Notes under the pieces: generated by a model
The model's database searches: none
What the model saw: the letters and a program-made list of their open reading frames with translations, nothing else
Told to the model about the DNA's origin: nothing
From: Saprospiraceae bacterium
Lineage (GTDB): Bacteria; Bacteroidota; Bacteroidia; Chitinophagales; Saprospiraceae
Assembly: GCA_020627535.1 (NCBI GenBank)
Contig: JAHDGU010000002.1
Coordinates: 393,342 to 457,341 of the forward strand
Length of the DNA stretch: 64,000 nucleotides
Reading direction: 5' to 3'
In this document: positions 52,077 to 60,383 of the stretch, piece after piece
Layout of the letters: each line of letters starts with the position of its first letter
Position numbering within the stretch: position 1 is the first letter of the stretch
Position numbers and translations under genes: made by a program

Positions 52077-53137
52077 AAATCAAAGTTGACGACGACTTTA
52101 TCCGTGCAGGGGATAGCCTGGCAGGTGAGTACATACCCAGCTTCTACCTCGTCTGGCTCCAATGCATAGTTGATCGACATGTCCACTTTTCCTGAGGTCA
52201 CTTTGGCTTTGCAAGTACTACAGACTCCGCCTTTGCAGGCAAATGGCAAGTCGGCACCTTCTGCCAGTGCTTTGTCAAGGATATTGTCATCCTCACTCAT
52301 CATGTCAAAAGTCATGTCCAGGCCATCAAGTGTGATCGTGACATCTGATAGTTTTTGACCGGCAGGTCTGACGACTTCTTTCTTCTGCTTGAGCGGTCCT
52401 ACTGGAGAAGTAAACAACTCAAAACTGATTCTCTTGGCATCGACTCCCTGATCATCCAGTGATTGACGAACAGATTCAATCATGCCTTCGGGGCCGCAGA
52501 TAAAGTACTGATCGATCTTATCAGCGTCGTAGAAGTACTTCCCAAATTTTTCACACTTCTCCGCAGTGATGCGCCCATAAAATAGATCAGATTGCAATCT
52601 TTCCTTGGAAAGGATGTAGTGCAACTGGAATCTGCCAAGAAAGCGATTTTTCAAGGCCTCAAGTTCTTCCTTGAAGATGATAGACTCCGTCCTCCGATTG
52701 CCATAAAACAAATCAAAATGAACGCCCTCGTCCTGCTCCAGATACTCTGTAATCAGACTCAAGACTGGTGTGATGCCGCTGCCCGCGGCATAGGCAACCA
52801 TGTGTGAGCTGTCCGCTAGGGCGTCCTTTCGGACAAATGTGCCCATGGGCTTCATGCTTTGGAGCTGATCTCCGACTTGGAGGCTCGAGTGCACATATCC
52901 CGAAAATCTCCCATCTTGTACTTGTTTCACTGCCACTCGAAGCTCGCTCGAGCTTGGTGAAGAGCAAAGTGAGTACGAACGGCGCACATCTTCTCCATTG
53001 ATTTCCTGTCTCAGGGTGAGATATTGACCGGCCTTGAAAGCAAAGTCTAATCTGTCTTCCTCAGAGCAACTTAGCAGAAGACTGACCGTATCACTTGTCT
53101 CGCGACGGATTTCTTGGACTGTGAGCGTGTACCACAT
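52073..53137 (-). CDS. paaE: Phenylacetyl-CoA epoxidase reductase subunit PaaE
   Basis: About 354 residues from the chosen ATG (53137, 'MWYTLTVQEIRRETSDT'); the upstream in-frame codons are not family-like. It has an FAD-binding domain ('RRSYSLCSSPSS'), an NAD(P)-binding domain ('YAAGSGITPVLSLI', 'FICGPEGMIESV'), and a C-terminal plant-type [2Fe-2S] ferredoxin domain ('CKGGVCSTCKAKV' and a later Cys in 'LTCQAIPC'). It passes electrons from NADPH to PaaA. It is the first gene of the operon. Confidence 0.95.
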   Translation of the reverse strand: MWYTLTVQEIRRETSDTVSLLLSCSEEDRLDFAFKAGQYLTLRQEINGEDVRRSYSLCSSPSSSELRVAVKQVQDGRFSGYVHSSLQVGDQLQSMKPMGTFVRKDALADSSHMVAYAAGSGITPVLSLITEYLEQDEGVHFDLFYGNRRTESIIFKEELEALKNRFLGRFQLHYILSKERLQSDLFYGRITAEKCEKFGKYFYDADKIDQYFICGPEGMIESVRQSLDDQGVDAKRISFELFTSPVGPLKQKKEVVRPAGQKLSDVTITLDGLDMTFDMMSEDDNILDKALAEGADLPFACKGGVCSTCKAKVTSGKVDMSINYALEPDEVEAGYVLTCQAIPCTDKVVVNFDL

Positions 53138-53147
53138 GATGTAAAAA

Positions 53148-53175
53148 GCGAACGTTCGTTCGTAAAGATAGTTCA
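53148..53175 (-). promoter_or_regulatory. Probable TetR operator and -7 element upstream of paaE
   Basis: CGAACGTTCG (53149-53158) is a perfect 10-bp palindrome with a further CGTTCGT half repeat attached, giving ACGAACGAACGTTCGC on the minus strand. TATCTTTA, one base from the -7 consensus, lies at 53166-53173 on the minus strand. The palindrome would therefore cover the transcription start, a normal repressor position. The assigned protein is the TetR member of the operon. Confidence 0.6.
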
Positions 53176-53252
53176 ACTTTGCCGAACATATACTCAAGTC
53201 CTCAACAGACTTGCCAGCTGAGAGTGTTAAGCGAGATTCAGACTGGGCTTTT

Positions 53253-54488
53253 TCAGCTGAATATATCCTTCAATCCATTGACCATGATGATCAAAGAAAA
53301 CAGGAGCGCAGCCGCCATAATCAGATTTGTGACCAACCTATTTGACGGAAGTCCGGCGTCTCTACGATTCCATAGAAACAGAAAACTTAGGACCACCAGG
53401 GGCAAGCCAAATACGTTGAAGACTTGCGTGATGATCTGCCCCTTGATCGGATTGAATCCAAAAATCGGCACAGTCAAAGCCAATACGCTGGCAATTCCCG
53501 TGATGATTTTAAATCGATTCGATCTGACGTCCAGTTGACCCTCGTTATAATCTCCCAGCATCAGAGGGACAATCATCAGGCAAGGAAAAATACTGGACAA
53601 GCCAGCACTCAATGTTCCAATAAAGAATATGCTCACGGCAAATTTCCCTACTGAAGGCTCTAGTGTTTTGGACATATCCAGCACATGACTGATTGTATGT
53701 CCATTGCCATGCAGACTACCGCTCGCCACAGCCATGATTGCACCACTGATGATAAAGATGAGCAGTGCCGCCACGACAGCATCATTGCGCTGGGTCTGGT
53801 AATCACTCATAGACCATCCTTTGCCCTGTATAAAAAGAGGGCGAGACAAAAAAGTCGCCGCTGCCATGGTGGTACCGACAAAAGCCGCTAACAAGATACC
53901 AGCACCTTCTACCTCTGGAATCTTGGGCACAAGTCCGAGAATCACATCAGTAGGATGTGGCAGCACGAAAAATAAGGTAAAGAGAAATGAAAGCCCCATC
54001 ATAGAAACAAAAAACACCAATACCTTCTCGAAAAGGCTGTAATTTCCCTTAATCAATAAAAAATAAAAGGTGCCAATAATGATTAAGGCCAGAGCAATCA
54101 CTACGCCATACTTGTGATCTTCGAGTCCAGGAAAATTCAAAGACAATATTTCGAATACAACATTGGAAGTAATCCCTAAAATACCGATCAGGGAATTCCA
54201 CTGACCAATGCCCACCATGATGATGATGGCAATGGCAATGATCTTACCCAAAGGCATGTGTTTCTTGACTGCAAATAGCGCTGTCTCTTGAGTATGCAAA
54301 TAATAACTGCCAGACACATAAATCAGTACACCAGAAAAGACACAGCTGCAGAGCAAGACCCATAGTAGGTCCATACCAAAATCATTTCCTGCGACAATCA
54401 TCGAGGTTACACTGCCCGTCCCAATCGTATAGCCAATCGCGAAGATTCCAGGACCAAAGGACAAGAGAAACTTCAGAAATTTCTTCAT
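53253..54488 (-). CDS. Nramp-related transporter lacking canonical metal motifs
   Basis: A 411-residue protein with about 11 hydrophobic helices, of the Nramp fold family. The metal-binding TM1 motif DPGN is replaced by 'GPGIFAIGYTIGTGS', and the TM6 MPH segment reads 'GTTMAAATFLSRP' with no Met-Pro-His. It therefore belongs to the divergent, Nramp-related group, and metal transport is doubtful. Its stop-start gap with the SDR gene is 9 bp (same strand), so it may move the substrate or product of that enzyme, but this is an inference. Confidence 0.75.
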   Translation of the reverse strand: MKKFLKFLLSFGPGIFAIGYTIGTGSVTSMIVAGNDFGMDLLWVLLCSCVFSGVLIYVSGSYYLHTQETALFAVKKHMPLGKIIAIAIIIMVGIGQWNSLIGILGITSNVVFEILSLNFPGLEDHKYGVVIALALIIIGTFYFLLIKGNYSLFEKVLVFFVSMMGLSFLFTLFFVLPHPTDVILGLVPKIPEVEGAGILLAAFVGTTMAAATFLSRPLFIQGKGWSMSDYQTQRNDAVVAALLIFIISGAIMAVASGSLHGNGHTISHVLDMSKTLEPSVGKFAVSIFFIGTLSAGLSSIFPCLMIVPLMLGDYNEGQLDVRSNRFKIITGIASVLALTVPIFGFNPIKGQIITQVFNVFGLPLVVLSFLFLWNRRDAGLPSNRLVTNLIMAAALLFSLIIMVNGLKDIFS

Positions 54489-54497
54489 GCTACTGAT

Positions 54498-55262
54498 TTA
54501 CATATTGTATGAGCCACCATTGATATCAAGGGTTGCTCCTGTAATAAAGCCATCGTACTCAGAAGCCAAGTAGAGCACTGCTCGTGCCACATCTGCGGCA
54601 TTTCCTGCTCTTTGGATTGGAATTCCTGCCACGGTCTTCGCAGCAGATTCTTTGGTCGTGTGAGTGTTGTGAAAATCTGTTCCCAAGATCAAACCAGGTG
54701 CCACTGCATTGACGCGAACACCTTGTCCACCAAGCTCTGAGGACAATGCTCGGGTAAAGGTGAGAATCGCTCCCTTACTCGTTGCATAAGCGAGTGAACC
54801 TGCATGTCCCCCTTTTCTGCCGGCGAGAGAGGCAAGATTGACGATACTGCTGCACTGATTCTGAATCAAATACGGCTCTGCGGCCCTGGTGACATACAAC
54901 ATCGAGCTCATGTTGATATCCATGACTTTGTTCCAAAAGCCTGGATCAATATCCGCCAGTCGTCTTCGCGCTACAAGTGATCCGGCATTATTGATTAGGA
55001 TATCCAATCCGTCGAGAGCTTCTGCTGATTGGCTCACGACGCGCTTTGCAGCATCCTCAATTGTCAAGTCGCCTTGGACTGCGACTGCCTTGAGGCCACG
55101 AGAATGCGCCATCTCACATAGCTCCTCTGCTCTATTGGCGCTTGAGAAATAGTGAATCGCCACATTCGCGCCAGCTTCAATGAGGTGCTCTGTGATTGAT
55201 TCGCCAATCCCTTGAGCGCCGGCAGTTATGAGTACTTTTTTACCCTTGAGTTTGTTCATCAT
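54498..55262 (-). CDS. Short-chain dehydrogenase/reductase (SDR)
   Basis: A 254-residue classical SDR, NAD(P)-dependent. The dinucleotide motif is 'TAGAQGIGES', followed by 'NNAG', the Tyr-x3-Lys catalytic pair 'YATSK' and a typical 'GGSYNM' end. Substrate unknown; the 'DINGGSYNM' style is common in sugar- and lactone-type dehydrogenases. Met at 55259 could be the start instead of 55262. Co-directional and adjacent to the Nramp-like gene. Confidence 0.87.
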   Translation of the reverse strand: MMNKLKGKKVLITAGAQGIGESITEHLIEAGANVAIHYFSSANRAEELCEMAHSRGLKAVAVQGDLTIEDAAKRVVSQSAEALDGLDILINNAGSLVARRRLADIDPGFWNKVMDINMSSMLYVTRAAEPYLIQNQCSSIVNLASLAGRKGGHAGSLAYATSKGAILTFTRALSSELGGQGVRVNAVAPGLILGTDFHNTHTTKESAAKTVAGIPIQRAGNAADVARAVLYLASEYDGFITGATLDINGGSYNM

Positions 55263-55692
55263 GGTACAGTTTGCTATTTTGACCTCTAAGGATTGAAATG
55301 AAACTTCGCTCCTTCATAGCGGGCCATCCATCAATACTGCTCAAGGTAAAACAAATTTGGTAACTTCTTTTGTAAGGTCTAATTGTGAGATCATTGTCTT
55401 GTAGACTCTCATTCCAAGACTTCCAAATTAGTACCACTTCAAAAAAGTAAGAAATCCAACATGTTTATCATAAGCTCTGAAACTTTCAACAGGACACATG
55501 GTAGACCTCTTCGTCACATTGGCTCCATTCTGTTGCTCATGCTATACGCTAAGATATAGTTTGACGAAAGTCAACGGCAAGGCGTACTTAAAGTCGGATT
55601 ATTTTCCTCAAACTTGTTAGCTCTACTAGCAAAGCACAGTACACGCAGATCATCTGGGATAAATCTGATTTTGTGCGCATTCACCCGAGCAA
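55263..55692. other. 430-bp gap with no supported gene
   Basis: Between the SDR gene and the CDGSH/glutamate-synthase-like gene, both minus strand. I see no good ORF and no strong hairpin. On the minus strand TACCTTGA at about 55346 is a weak -7-like element 80-90 bp before the SDR start. The rest is unassigned. Confidence 0.5.
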
Positions 55693-57204
55693 CTAGCTCA
55701 TCCCAGCAAACTTAATACCTGTCAAATCTGCCATGTCTTTTTTCCATGTGGTGATATCTCTCGGACTGAACTGATTCAAATGATTGTGACCACATGCCCG
55801 TGCCATGACTTGCATCAATTCTGTTGATGCAGAGAGAAAGTTGAATAACTGTATGGCCGACTTATCGACGTTTAATTTTTTTCGAAGTTCTGGCTTCTGA
55901 GTAGCCACGCCTGAAGGACAATTATTGGTGTGGCACATTCGGGCTGCTACACAGCCTATTGCTTGTATGGCAGAATTGGCCAGTGCCACGCCATCTGCTC
56001 CGAGGGCCAAAGCCTTGATGAAATCTTCTGGCACTCTCAGTCCTCCTGTAATGATCAAGGTAACATCTGGACGACTGACCTTATCCAAATAATGCCTCGA
56101 CCTGGCTAGTGCGGGAATCGTCGGGACAGAAATATTATTCCTAAAGATTAAAGGCGCTGCTCCTGTTCCTCCACCACGACCGTCCAAAATGATATAGTCT
56201 GCACTCGCATCCAAGGCAAACTGAATATCCTCTTCGATGTGGTTCGCGGATAACTTGAATCCTATCGGAATACCACCAGTGATCTCACGTACTTTGTCAG
56301 CGAATTCTTTAAAGTCGGTCGGCGTATGCAGATCATCAAATGTCGGTGGAGATACAGCTGGTGTACCTTCAGCTAGATTTCGCACCTCAGCAATTTTTCC
56401 TACAACCTTGTTGCCCGATAAGTGCCCTCCAGTTCCAGTCTTGGCTCCTTGGCCACCCTTAAAGTGGAAAGCTTGCACTTTCTTTAGCTTATCCCAAGTG
56501 AAGCCAAATTTAGCGGAAGCATATTCATAAAAGTATTTGCTATTGGCCGCTTGTTCTTCAGCTAGCATTCCACCTTCTCCAGAACAAATTCCTGTACCCG
56601 CCAATTCCGCTCCCTTGGCCAAGGCAACTTTTGCCTCTTCGGACAATGCACCAAAGCTCATATCAGACACAAAGAGTGGCATGCTAAGAACCAATGGCTT
56701 TTTCGCATTGGGCCCTATGACCAATTCTGTCTTTACAGGAACATCCTCCATCAGTGGCTTGGTGGCCAATTGCGCCGCCAATAATTGGATGTCGTTCCAT
56801 CTCGGCAACTCAGGAATGGGCACACCCATAGCACCCATCTCACCATGATGTCCTATTTGGGATAGACCATCTCTTGCTAGTGACTTGATATAGGCGAGAC
56901 TTGGCTCTTCTTTTGTAGAGTCAATAGATTTCACAGGCTCTTCGGCGACGTTGACATCCTCTACAGGAAGCTTTGCATGTGTTCCATCACAATAGGGCGG
57001 ATTGCTAGTACGCTTGCACATGCACAAATAGGCATCACCAGAATCTTCTGAGACAAACTTTAGCGGAGAAATATCCGTCGAGCGATGAGATCCATCACAA
57101 TAAGGCTGAGTATTACTTAGTCCACACGCGCACCAATAGTGCTCCTCGCCTTTCTTGAGTTCTGTCTTGATTGGTTTTCTATCTGCGATTTTAGGTCTGT
57201 CCAT
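55693..57204 (-). CDS. Tandem CDGSH iron-sulfur domains fused to glutamate-synthase-type FMN domain
   Basis: A 503-residue fusion. Two CDGSH [2Fe-2S] motifs (C-x-C-x2-S/T-x3-P-x-C-D-G-x-H) are seen: 'CACGLSNTQPYCDGSH' (25-40) and 'CMCKRTSNPPYCDGTH' (61-76). A linker leads to an FMN-binding alpha/beta barrel of the glutamate synthase type ('DMSFGALSEEAKVALAKGAELAGTGICSGEGG', 'GRGGGTGAAPL', 'ARMCHTNNCPSGVATQ'). The amidotransferase and the rest of GltB are missing, so it is not a full glutamate synthase; a redox enzyme on an unknown substrate is more likely. The Cys cluster 'CHTNNCPSG' may bind a further Fe-S centre. Confidence 0.88.
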   Translation of the reverse strand: MDRPKIADRKPIKTELKKGEEHYWCACGLSNTQPYCDGSHRSTDISPLKFVSEDSGDAYLCMCKRTSNPPYCDGTHAKLPVEDVNVAEEPVKSIDSTKEEPSLAYIKSLARDGLSQIGHHGEMGAMGVPIPELPRWNDIQLLAAQLATKPLMEDVPVKTELVIGPNAKKPLVLSMPLFVSDMSFGALSEEAKVALAKGAELAGTGICSGEGGMLAEEQAANSKYFYEYASAKFGFTWDKLKKVQAFHFKGGQGAKTGTGGHLSGNKVVGKIAEVRNLAEGTPAVSPPTFDDLHTPTDFKEFADKVREITGGIPIGFKLSANHIEEDIQFALDASADYIILDGRGGGTGAAPLIFRNNISVPTIPALARSRHYLDKVSRPDVTLIITGGLRVPEDFIKALALGADGVALANSAIQAIGCVAARMCHTNNCPSGVATQKPELRKKLNVDKSAIQLFNFLSASTELMQVMARACGHNHLNQFSPRDITTWKKDMADLTGIKFAGMS

Positions 57205-57526
57205 TGTTTAATTTTTGCCAGATTTATAGAGCGCCAACTCTATCGCAAGCTATACAACACGATGTGCTTCAATGCACTCTTTCTGAATATTAAAGTCATA
57301 CGTCTAGGAGCCATTAATTCACACATGAGCTCGTCGATCAAGTTACAAAATATCAGCTCTCCTGAGACGCTATCTTAATTGCATTCCCTTTTGATCCCAA
57401 TTCGTGCATGAGCAATGTGTATAACCTACAAAACTCGTGATGAATTTTTGACTACCGATGATTTATGTAGGGTAAGAGATCTCATTACCCATGGCTCAAA
57501 AGACCGAACACAGCTGTCCTGAAAAC
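57205..57526. other. 322-bp gap with one short palindrome
   Basis: Between the O-methyltransferase gene and the CDGSH/FMN gene. GGGTAAGAGATCTCATTACCC-like sequence at 57470-57490 is an imperfect 21-bp palindrome with a central GAGATCTC, either the O-methyltransferase terminator or a protein-binding site. Nothing else is supported. Confidence 0.4.
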
Positions 57527-58153
57527 TTAGGCCATCGTAATCAGTGCTACTTTTCTCTGATGCCGGTATCGTAGTTCATACCTCCTAGACTTAGCAACAT
57601 GATCCAAAAAGACTCGGCATTCAGACATATCCGCATTGTCGACGTAGACAATTGTCTTATCATGAAAGTTACCCTCAAGCATCGTAAATAGCGAAAGATA
57701 AAGATCCTTCCAACCATCCAAAAGTAAGAAGTCGATAGGCTGCACATAGTCTTTGAGAGTTATCATTGCATCACCGACTCTCACATCAATCAGGTGTGTA
57801 ACGCCAGCCGCTTGAAAATTCTTGACAGCTCTTTCGGCCTTTGACGCTAGGATTTCAGTGGTAACAATATGCCCACCTGTTGCTATCGCTCCTTGCGCCA
57901 GAAAAAGCGTTGAAATTCCGAACGAAGTCCCAAATTCAACGATATTCTGTGAAGCATTTTCCCTGATCATCGCGACAAGATCATCACCTTGATCCCTAGA
58001 AATAGCCAAATATGCACCCTCGAAATCAGACGGTCGAATTGGCCGAAACACACTCATCGCAGCACCCTGCATCATTTTGAAGTAATCACTTCTTGAATCT
58101 GCATAGAGATGATCGATCGTTTCTTCTATTCTATTATTCAACATACAAACCAT
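57527..58153 (-). CDS. Class I SAM-dependent methyltransferase (O-methyltransferase-like)
   Basis: A 208-residue cytoplasmic enzyme. SAM motif I reads 'IVEFGTSFGISTLFLA', followed by the acidic 'TTEILASKAERA' and 'IDVRVGDAMITL', then 'IDFLLLDGWKDLY', which is the catechol O-methyltransferase-like metal site pattern (COMT family, COG4122). The substrate is unknown. A Met at 58144 could be used instead of 58153. Confidence 0.8.
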   Translation of the reverse strand: MVCMLNNRIEETIDHLYADSRSDYFKMMQGAAMSVFRPIRPSDFEGAYLAISRDQGDDLVAMIRENASQNIVEFGTSFGISTLFLAQGAIATGGHIVTTEILASKAERAVKNFQAAGVTHLIDVRVGDAMITLKDYVQPIDFLLLDGWKDLYLSLFTMLEGNFHDKTIVYVDNADMSECRVFLDHVAKSRRYELRYRHQRKVALITMA

Positions 58154-58205
58154 GGGTTTCTTTAAAAAATTTCACAAGCCCCTAGAACGACAGCATCATC
58201 CTAAG

Positions 58206-58252
58206 GAAGAGTGATGAAAGTCTCAGACTGGACTGGACTTTCATCACTCTTC
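58206..58252. terminator. Perfect 17-bp stem hairpin
   Basis: GAAGAGTGATGAAAGTC pairs perfectly with GACTTTCATCACTCTTC around a 13-base loop. It lies 29 bp after the stop of the minus-strand ABM/SnoaL gene and before the methyltransferase gene. It lacks a T-run, so it may be an RNA-stabilising structure rather than an intrinsic terminator. Confidence 0.6.
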
Positions 58253-58280
58253 TATAATTGGTCAACTAGAATCAATCTAG

Positions 58281-59741
58281 TCAAAACTTTCCGTTCTCAT
58301 TCTTCCAGTCAGACTTGGCTGGGATCGGTGCAATCACATCCCAATGCTCCACGATCAGACCATCTTCGATCCTGAAGAGATCATAGAATGCCGTGTGCTC
58401 ACCTTTGCCAAACTTGCCTTCACTCAAGCTCAGCACAAAATTTCCCTCACCGAGTACTTTGTGGACTTTGTCATATTCCATGACGAGACCGTTTGCGGCA
58501 AAGTACTTCATAGCTTCTCCAAATCCATCCAAACCGTCAGCAACCGCAGGATTGTGCTGAATATACTTCTGCGGATTGATGTAGCTCGTAAGCTTGTTCA
58601 TCTGACCATCGAGCAGAACATCTTGAAGAAAGTCACTGACAAGCTTCCTATTGACGGCAGTCTTATCCTTATCAGAAATATCTGTCGCTCCATCAAATTG
58701 GGTATGCCCACTTGGATTGGGTGCCTGTACCTCAAGCAAATTATCCCAGTGCTCTACAATTTGTCCATCTTCAAATCGAAAGACGTCAAATCCAGCTTTG
58801 GGCCCGAAAAAATCGTACTCGGTGTGTGTAAAAACATAATCACCATCTTCGAATGCGCGGATGATTTTTGCCTTAAAGCCACCTGGAGGCGCATGTTGCA
58901 TAACAGCCCCAAATCCAGCCAAGCCATCAGCTACATCCAAATTATGTTGAATATACTTGTTCGGATTGATATAGGCGATAGGAGCTTGATCTCCTGTGTT
59001 GAAGCTATTTAATAGTGCAACGACCTTCTCTTTTTTTGTTAATTCCATGTTTAAAAATTTGTAACGACCCATTTGAATACTTGATTGTTCCATCATACCC
59101 ATGAACTGCTGGGACAGAGGATCGTCCATGAATGGCTGAAGAGCAGCATTCGAGTTAAGCTTGCTATCCCAGTATACAGCAACAACTTGTTTGCCATTTT
59201 CGTCAGATCCTGTAAGCCTTTGAATAAAACCGGGCTTTGGTGCGGTTACCTCTTTGGCGACCTTGTCGTTGATAGTGCTGAATGCCGACTTATCAGTTCC
59301 AGCCTTGAGGTCAAAACTCATGATCTCGACAAAGCGACTATCCCCGCCTTGGTATTGCTGATTCATGCCATACCTAGACATCCTCATAGTGGATGCATCT
59401 ATCATCTTGGCATAATCAGCCACTGAAGGGTCAGTCATAAATTTGCTCATTGACTGCTCAGCGTCAGCCATAGACTCCCAAAACACAACAACTGCATAGT
59501 TGCCTTTATCATCAAGAGCGCTTTGCCGTGAGACGAAGCCCTTTTGTTTGCTTGTAAAGTCATTTTCCACTTTTTGATCTAGAGTAGCAAATACTGAAGC
59601 ATAAGTGTCATCGGCGATTTTGAAAGTCGTGACCTCCATAATTGATTTATCTCTCATAGATGTTGTACTTTCTTTGCTCACACAGGCTGTAAGACATATT
59701 GTTACGATATGCATACAGCAGACGAATAATGCAGATTTCAT
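58281..59741 (-). CDS. Lipoprotein with two ABM-like and two SnoaL-like domains
   Basis: A 486-residue lipoprotein ('ICLTAC' lipobox, Cys near 20). The mature part has two dimeric alpha/beta-barrel (antibiotic biosynthesis monooxygenase, ABM) repeats (about 35-125 and 135-235; both carry 'VVVFWES'/'VVAVYWDS' and 'MxxSxxxMxRY'). Then two SnoaL/NTF2-like domains follow (about 240-345 and 370-475; both carry 'YINPxKYIQHN' and 'DGxxGFGxxM', ending in 'IVEHWD'). Each half is thus a tandem duplication, and the fusion of these two fold classes in one exported protein is uncommon. Catalysis has not been shown. Confidence 0.78.
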   Translation of the reverse strand: MKSALFVCCMHIVTICLTACVSKESTTSMRDKSIMEVTTFKIADDTYASVFATLDQKVENDFTSKQKGFVSRQSALDDKGNYAVVVFWESMADAEQSMSKFMTDPSVADYAKMIDASTMRMSRYGMNQQYQGGDSRFVEIMSFDLKAGTDKSAFSTINDKVAKEVTAPKPGFIQRLTGSDENGKQVVAVYWDSKLNSNAALQPFMDDPLSQQFMGMMEQSSIQMGRYKFLNMELTKKEKVVALLNSFNTGDQAPIAYINPNKYIQHNLDVADGLAGFGAVMQHAPPGGFKAKIIRAFEDGDYVFTHTEYDFFGPKAGFDVFRFEDGQIVEHWDNLLEVQAPNPSGHTQFDGATDISDKDKTAVNRKLVSDFLQDVLLDGQMNKLTSYINPQKYIQHNPAVADGLDGFGEAMKYFAANGLVMEYDKVHKVLGEGNFVLSLSEGKFGKGEHTAFYDLFRIEDGLIVEHWDVIAPIPAKSDWKNENGKF

Positions 59742-59747
59742 AAGTCA

Positions 59748-60278
59748 TTAATTTAATGTGATGGTGAAATTTTGGCCAGGCTTGAAATCATATCCTTCTC
59801 CGATTTCCACTACCAATACACTACCAGAGTCTATTCTCAGATTTACCGAAGAATTGCTTGAAGACGCTCCGTTTACGTTCTGGGCATTGTCAAAAGTCAA
59901 GTAATATCGGTCAAATGTTGCTGGTTCTAGTATCCTAAAAAGATCTCCGTAGGTAGGATCACCTGTCTGTGCAACAACCTCAAATCGGATGCTATTGCCA
60001 TCAATGTCAATATCATAAAGATTGAGTAGGTAAGCTGGAAATTCCACGCCTGATCCTACATTGGCCGAAGCGGCAAGTGAACCAGCTGGCAGCATAAATA
60101 AATCCTCAATATCAGTTTCTACTCCATTGGTAAATGCTGTGGACTCAAAAGTATTGGTCACAGTGACACTTGAGCCGATAGTGATACGAGGCACAGGATC
60201 ATCATCATCACAGGAGGTCAAAGTCACTATAGACAGGACAAGTCCTAGATATAGAAATTTCATTTTAGTCATTCGCAT
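59748..60278 (-). CDS. Small lipoprotein of unknown function
   Basis: A 176-residue lipoprotein ('VTLTSC', then Asp-rich). The rest is a beta-rich domain with 'DNAQNVNGASSSNSSVNLRIDSGSVLVVEIGEGYDFKPGQNFTITLN'-type strands (segment shortened: it ends in 'FKPGQNFTITLN'), without a recognisable family. A start at 60263 ('MKFLYLGLV') is equally good. It lies 6 bp before the ABM/SnoaL gene, in the same direction, so the two are probably co-transcribed. Confidence 0.62.
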   Translation of the reverse strand: MRMTKMKFLYLGLVLSIVTLTSCDDDDPVPRITIGSSVTVTNTFESTAFTNGVETDIEDLFMLPAGSLAASANVGSGVEFPAYLLNLYDIDIDGNSIRFEVVAQTGDPTYGDLFRILEPATFDRYYLTFDNAQNVNGASSSNSSVNLRIDSGSVLVVEIGEGYDFKPGQNFTITLN

Positions 60279-60383
60279 ACATGTAAAATTTAGTTAGTTG
60301 ATGTTGCGAATGTACCGTGGCTCCAGATGCCTACCGTTGGTAAGAATCCGCGAAAGGACTGTCAAAATGGGAAAATGGCAAAA

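Noticed and set aside
55240..55437. 65-codon minus-strand ORF upstream of the SDR gene
   Set aside because: No start context, domain or conservation signal; it overlaps the SDR start.
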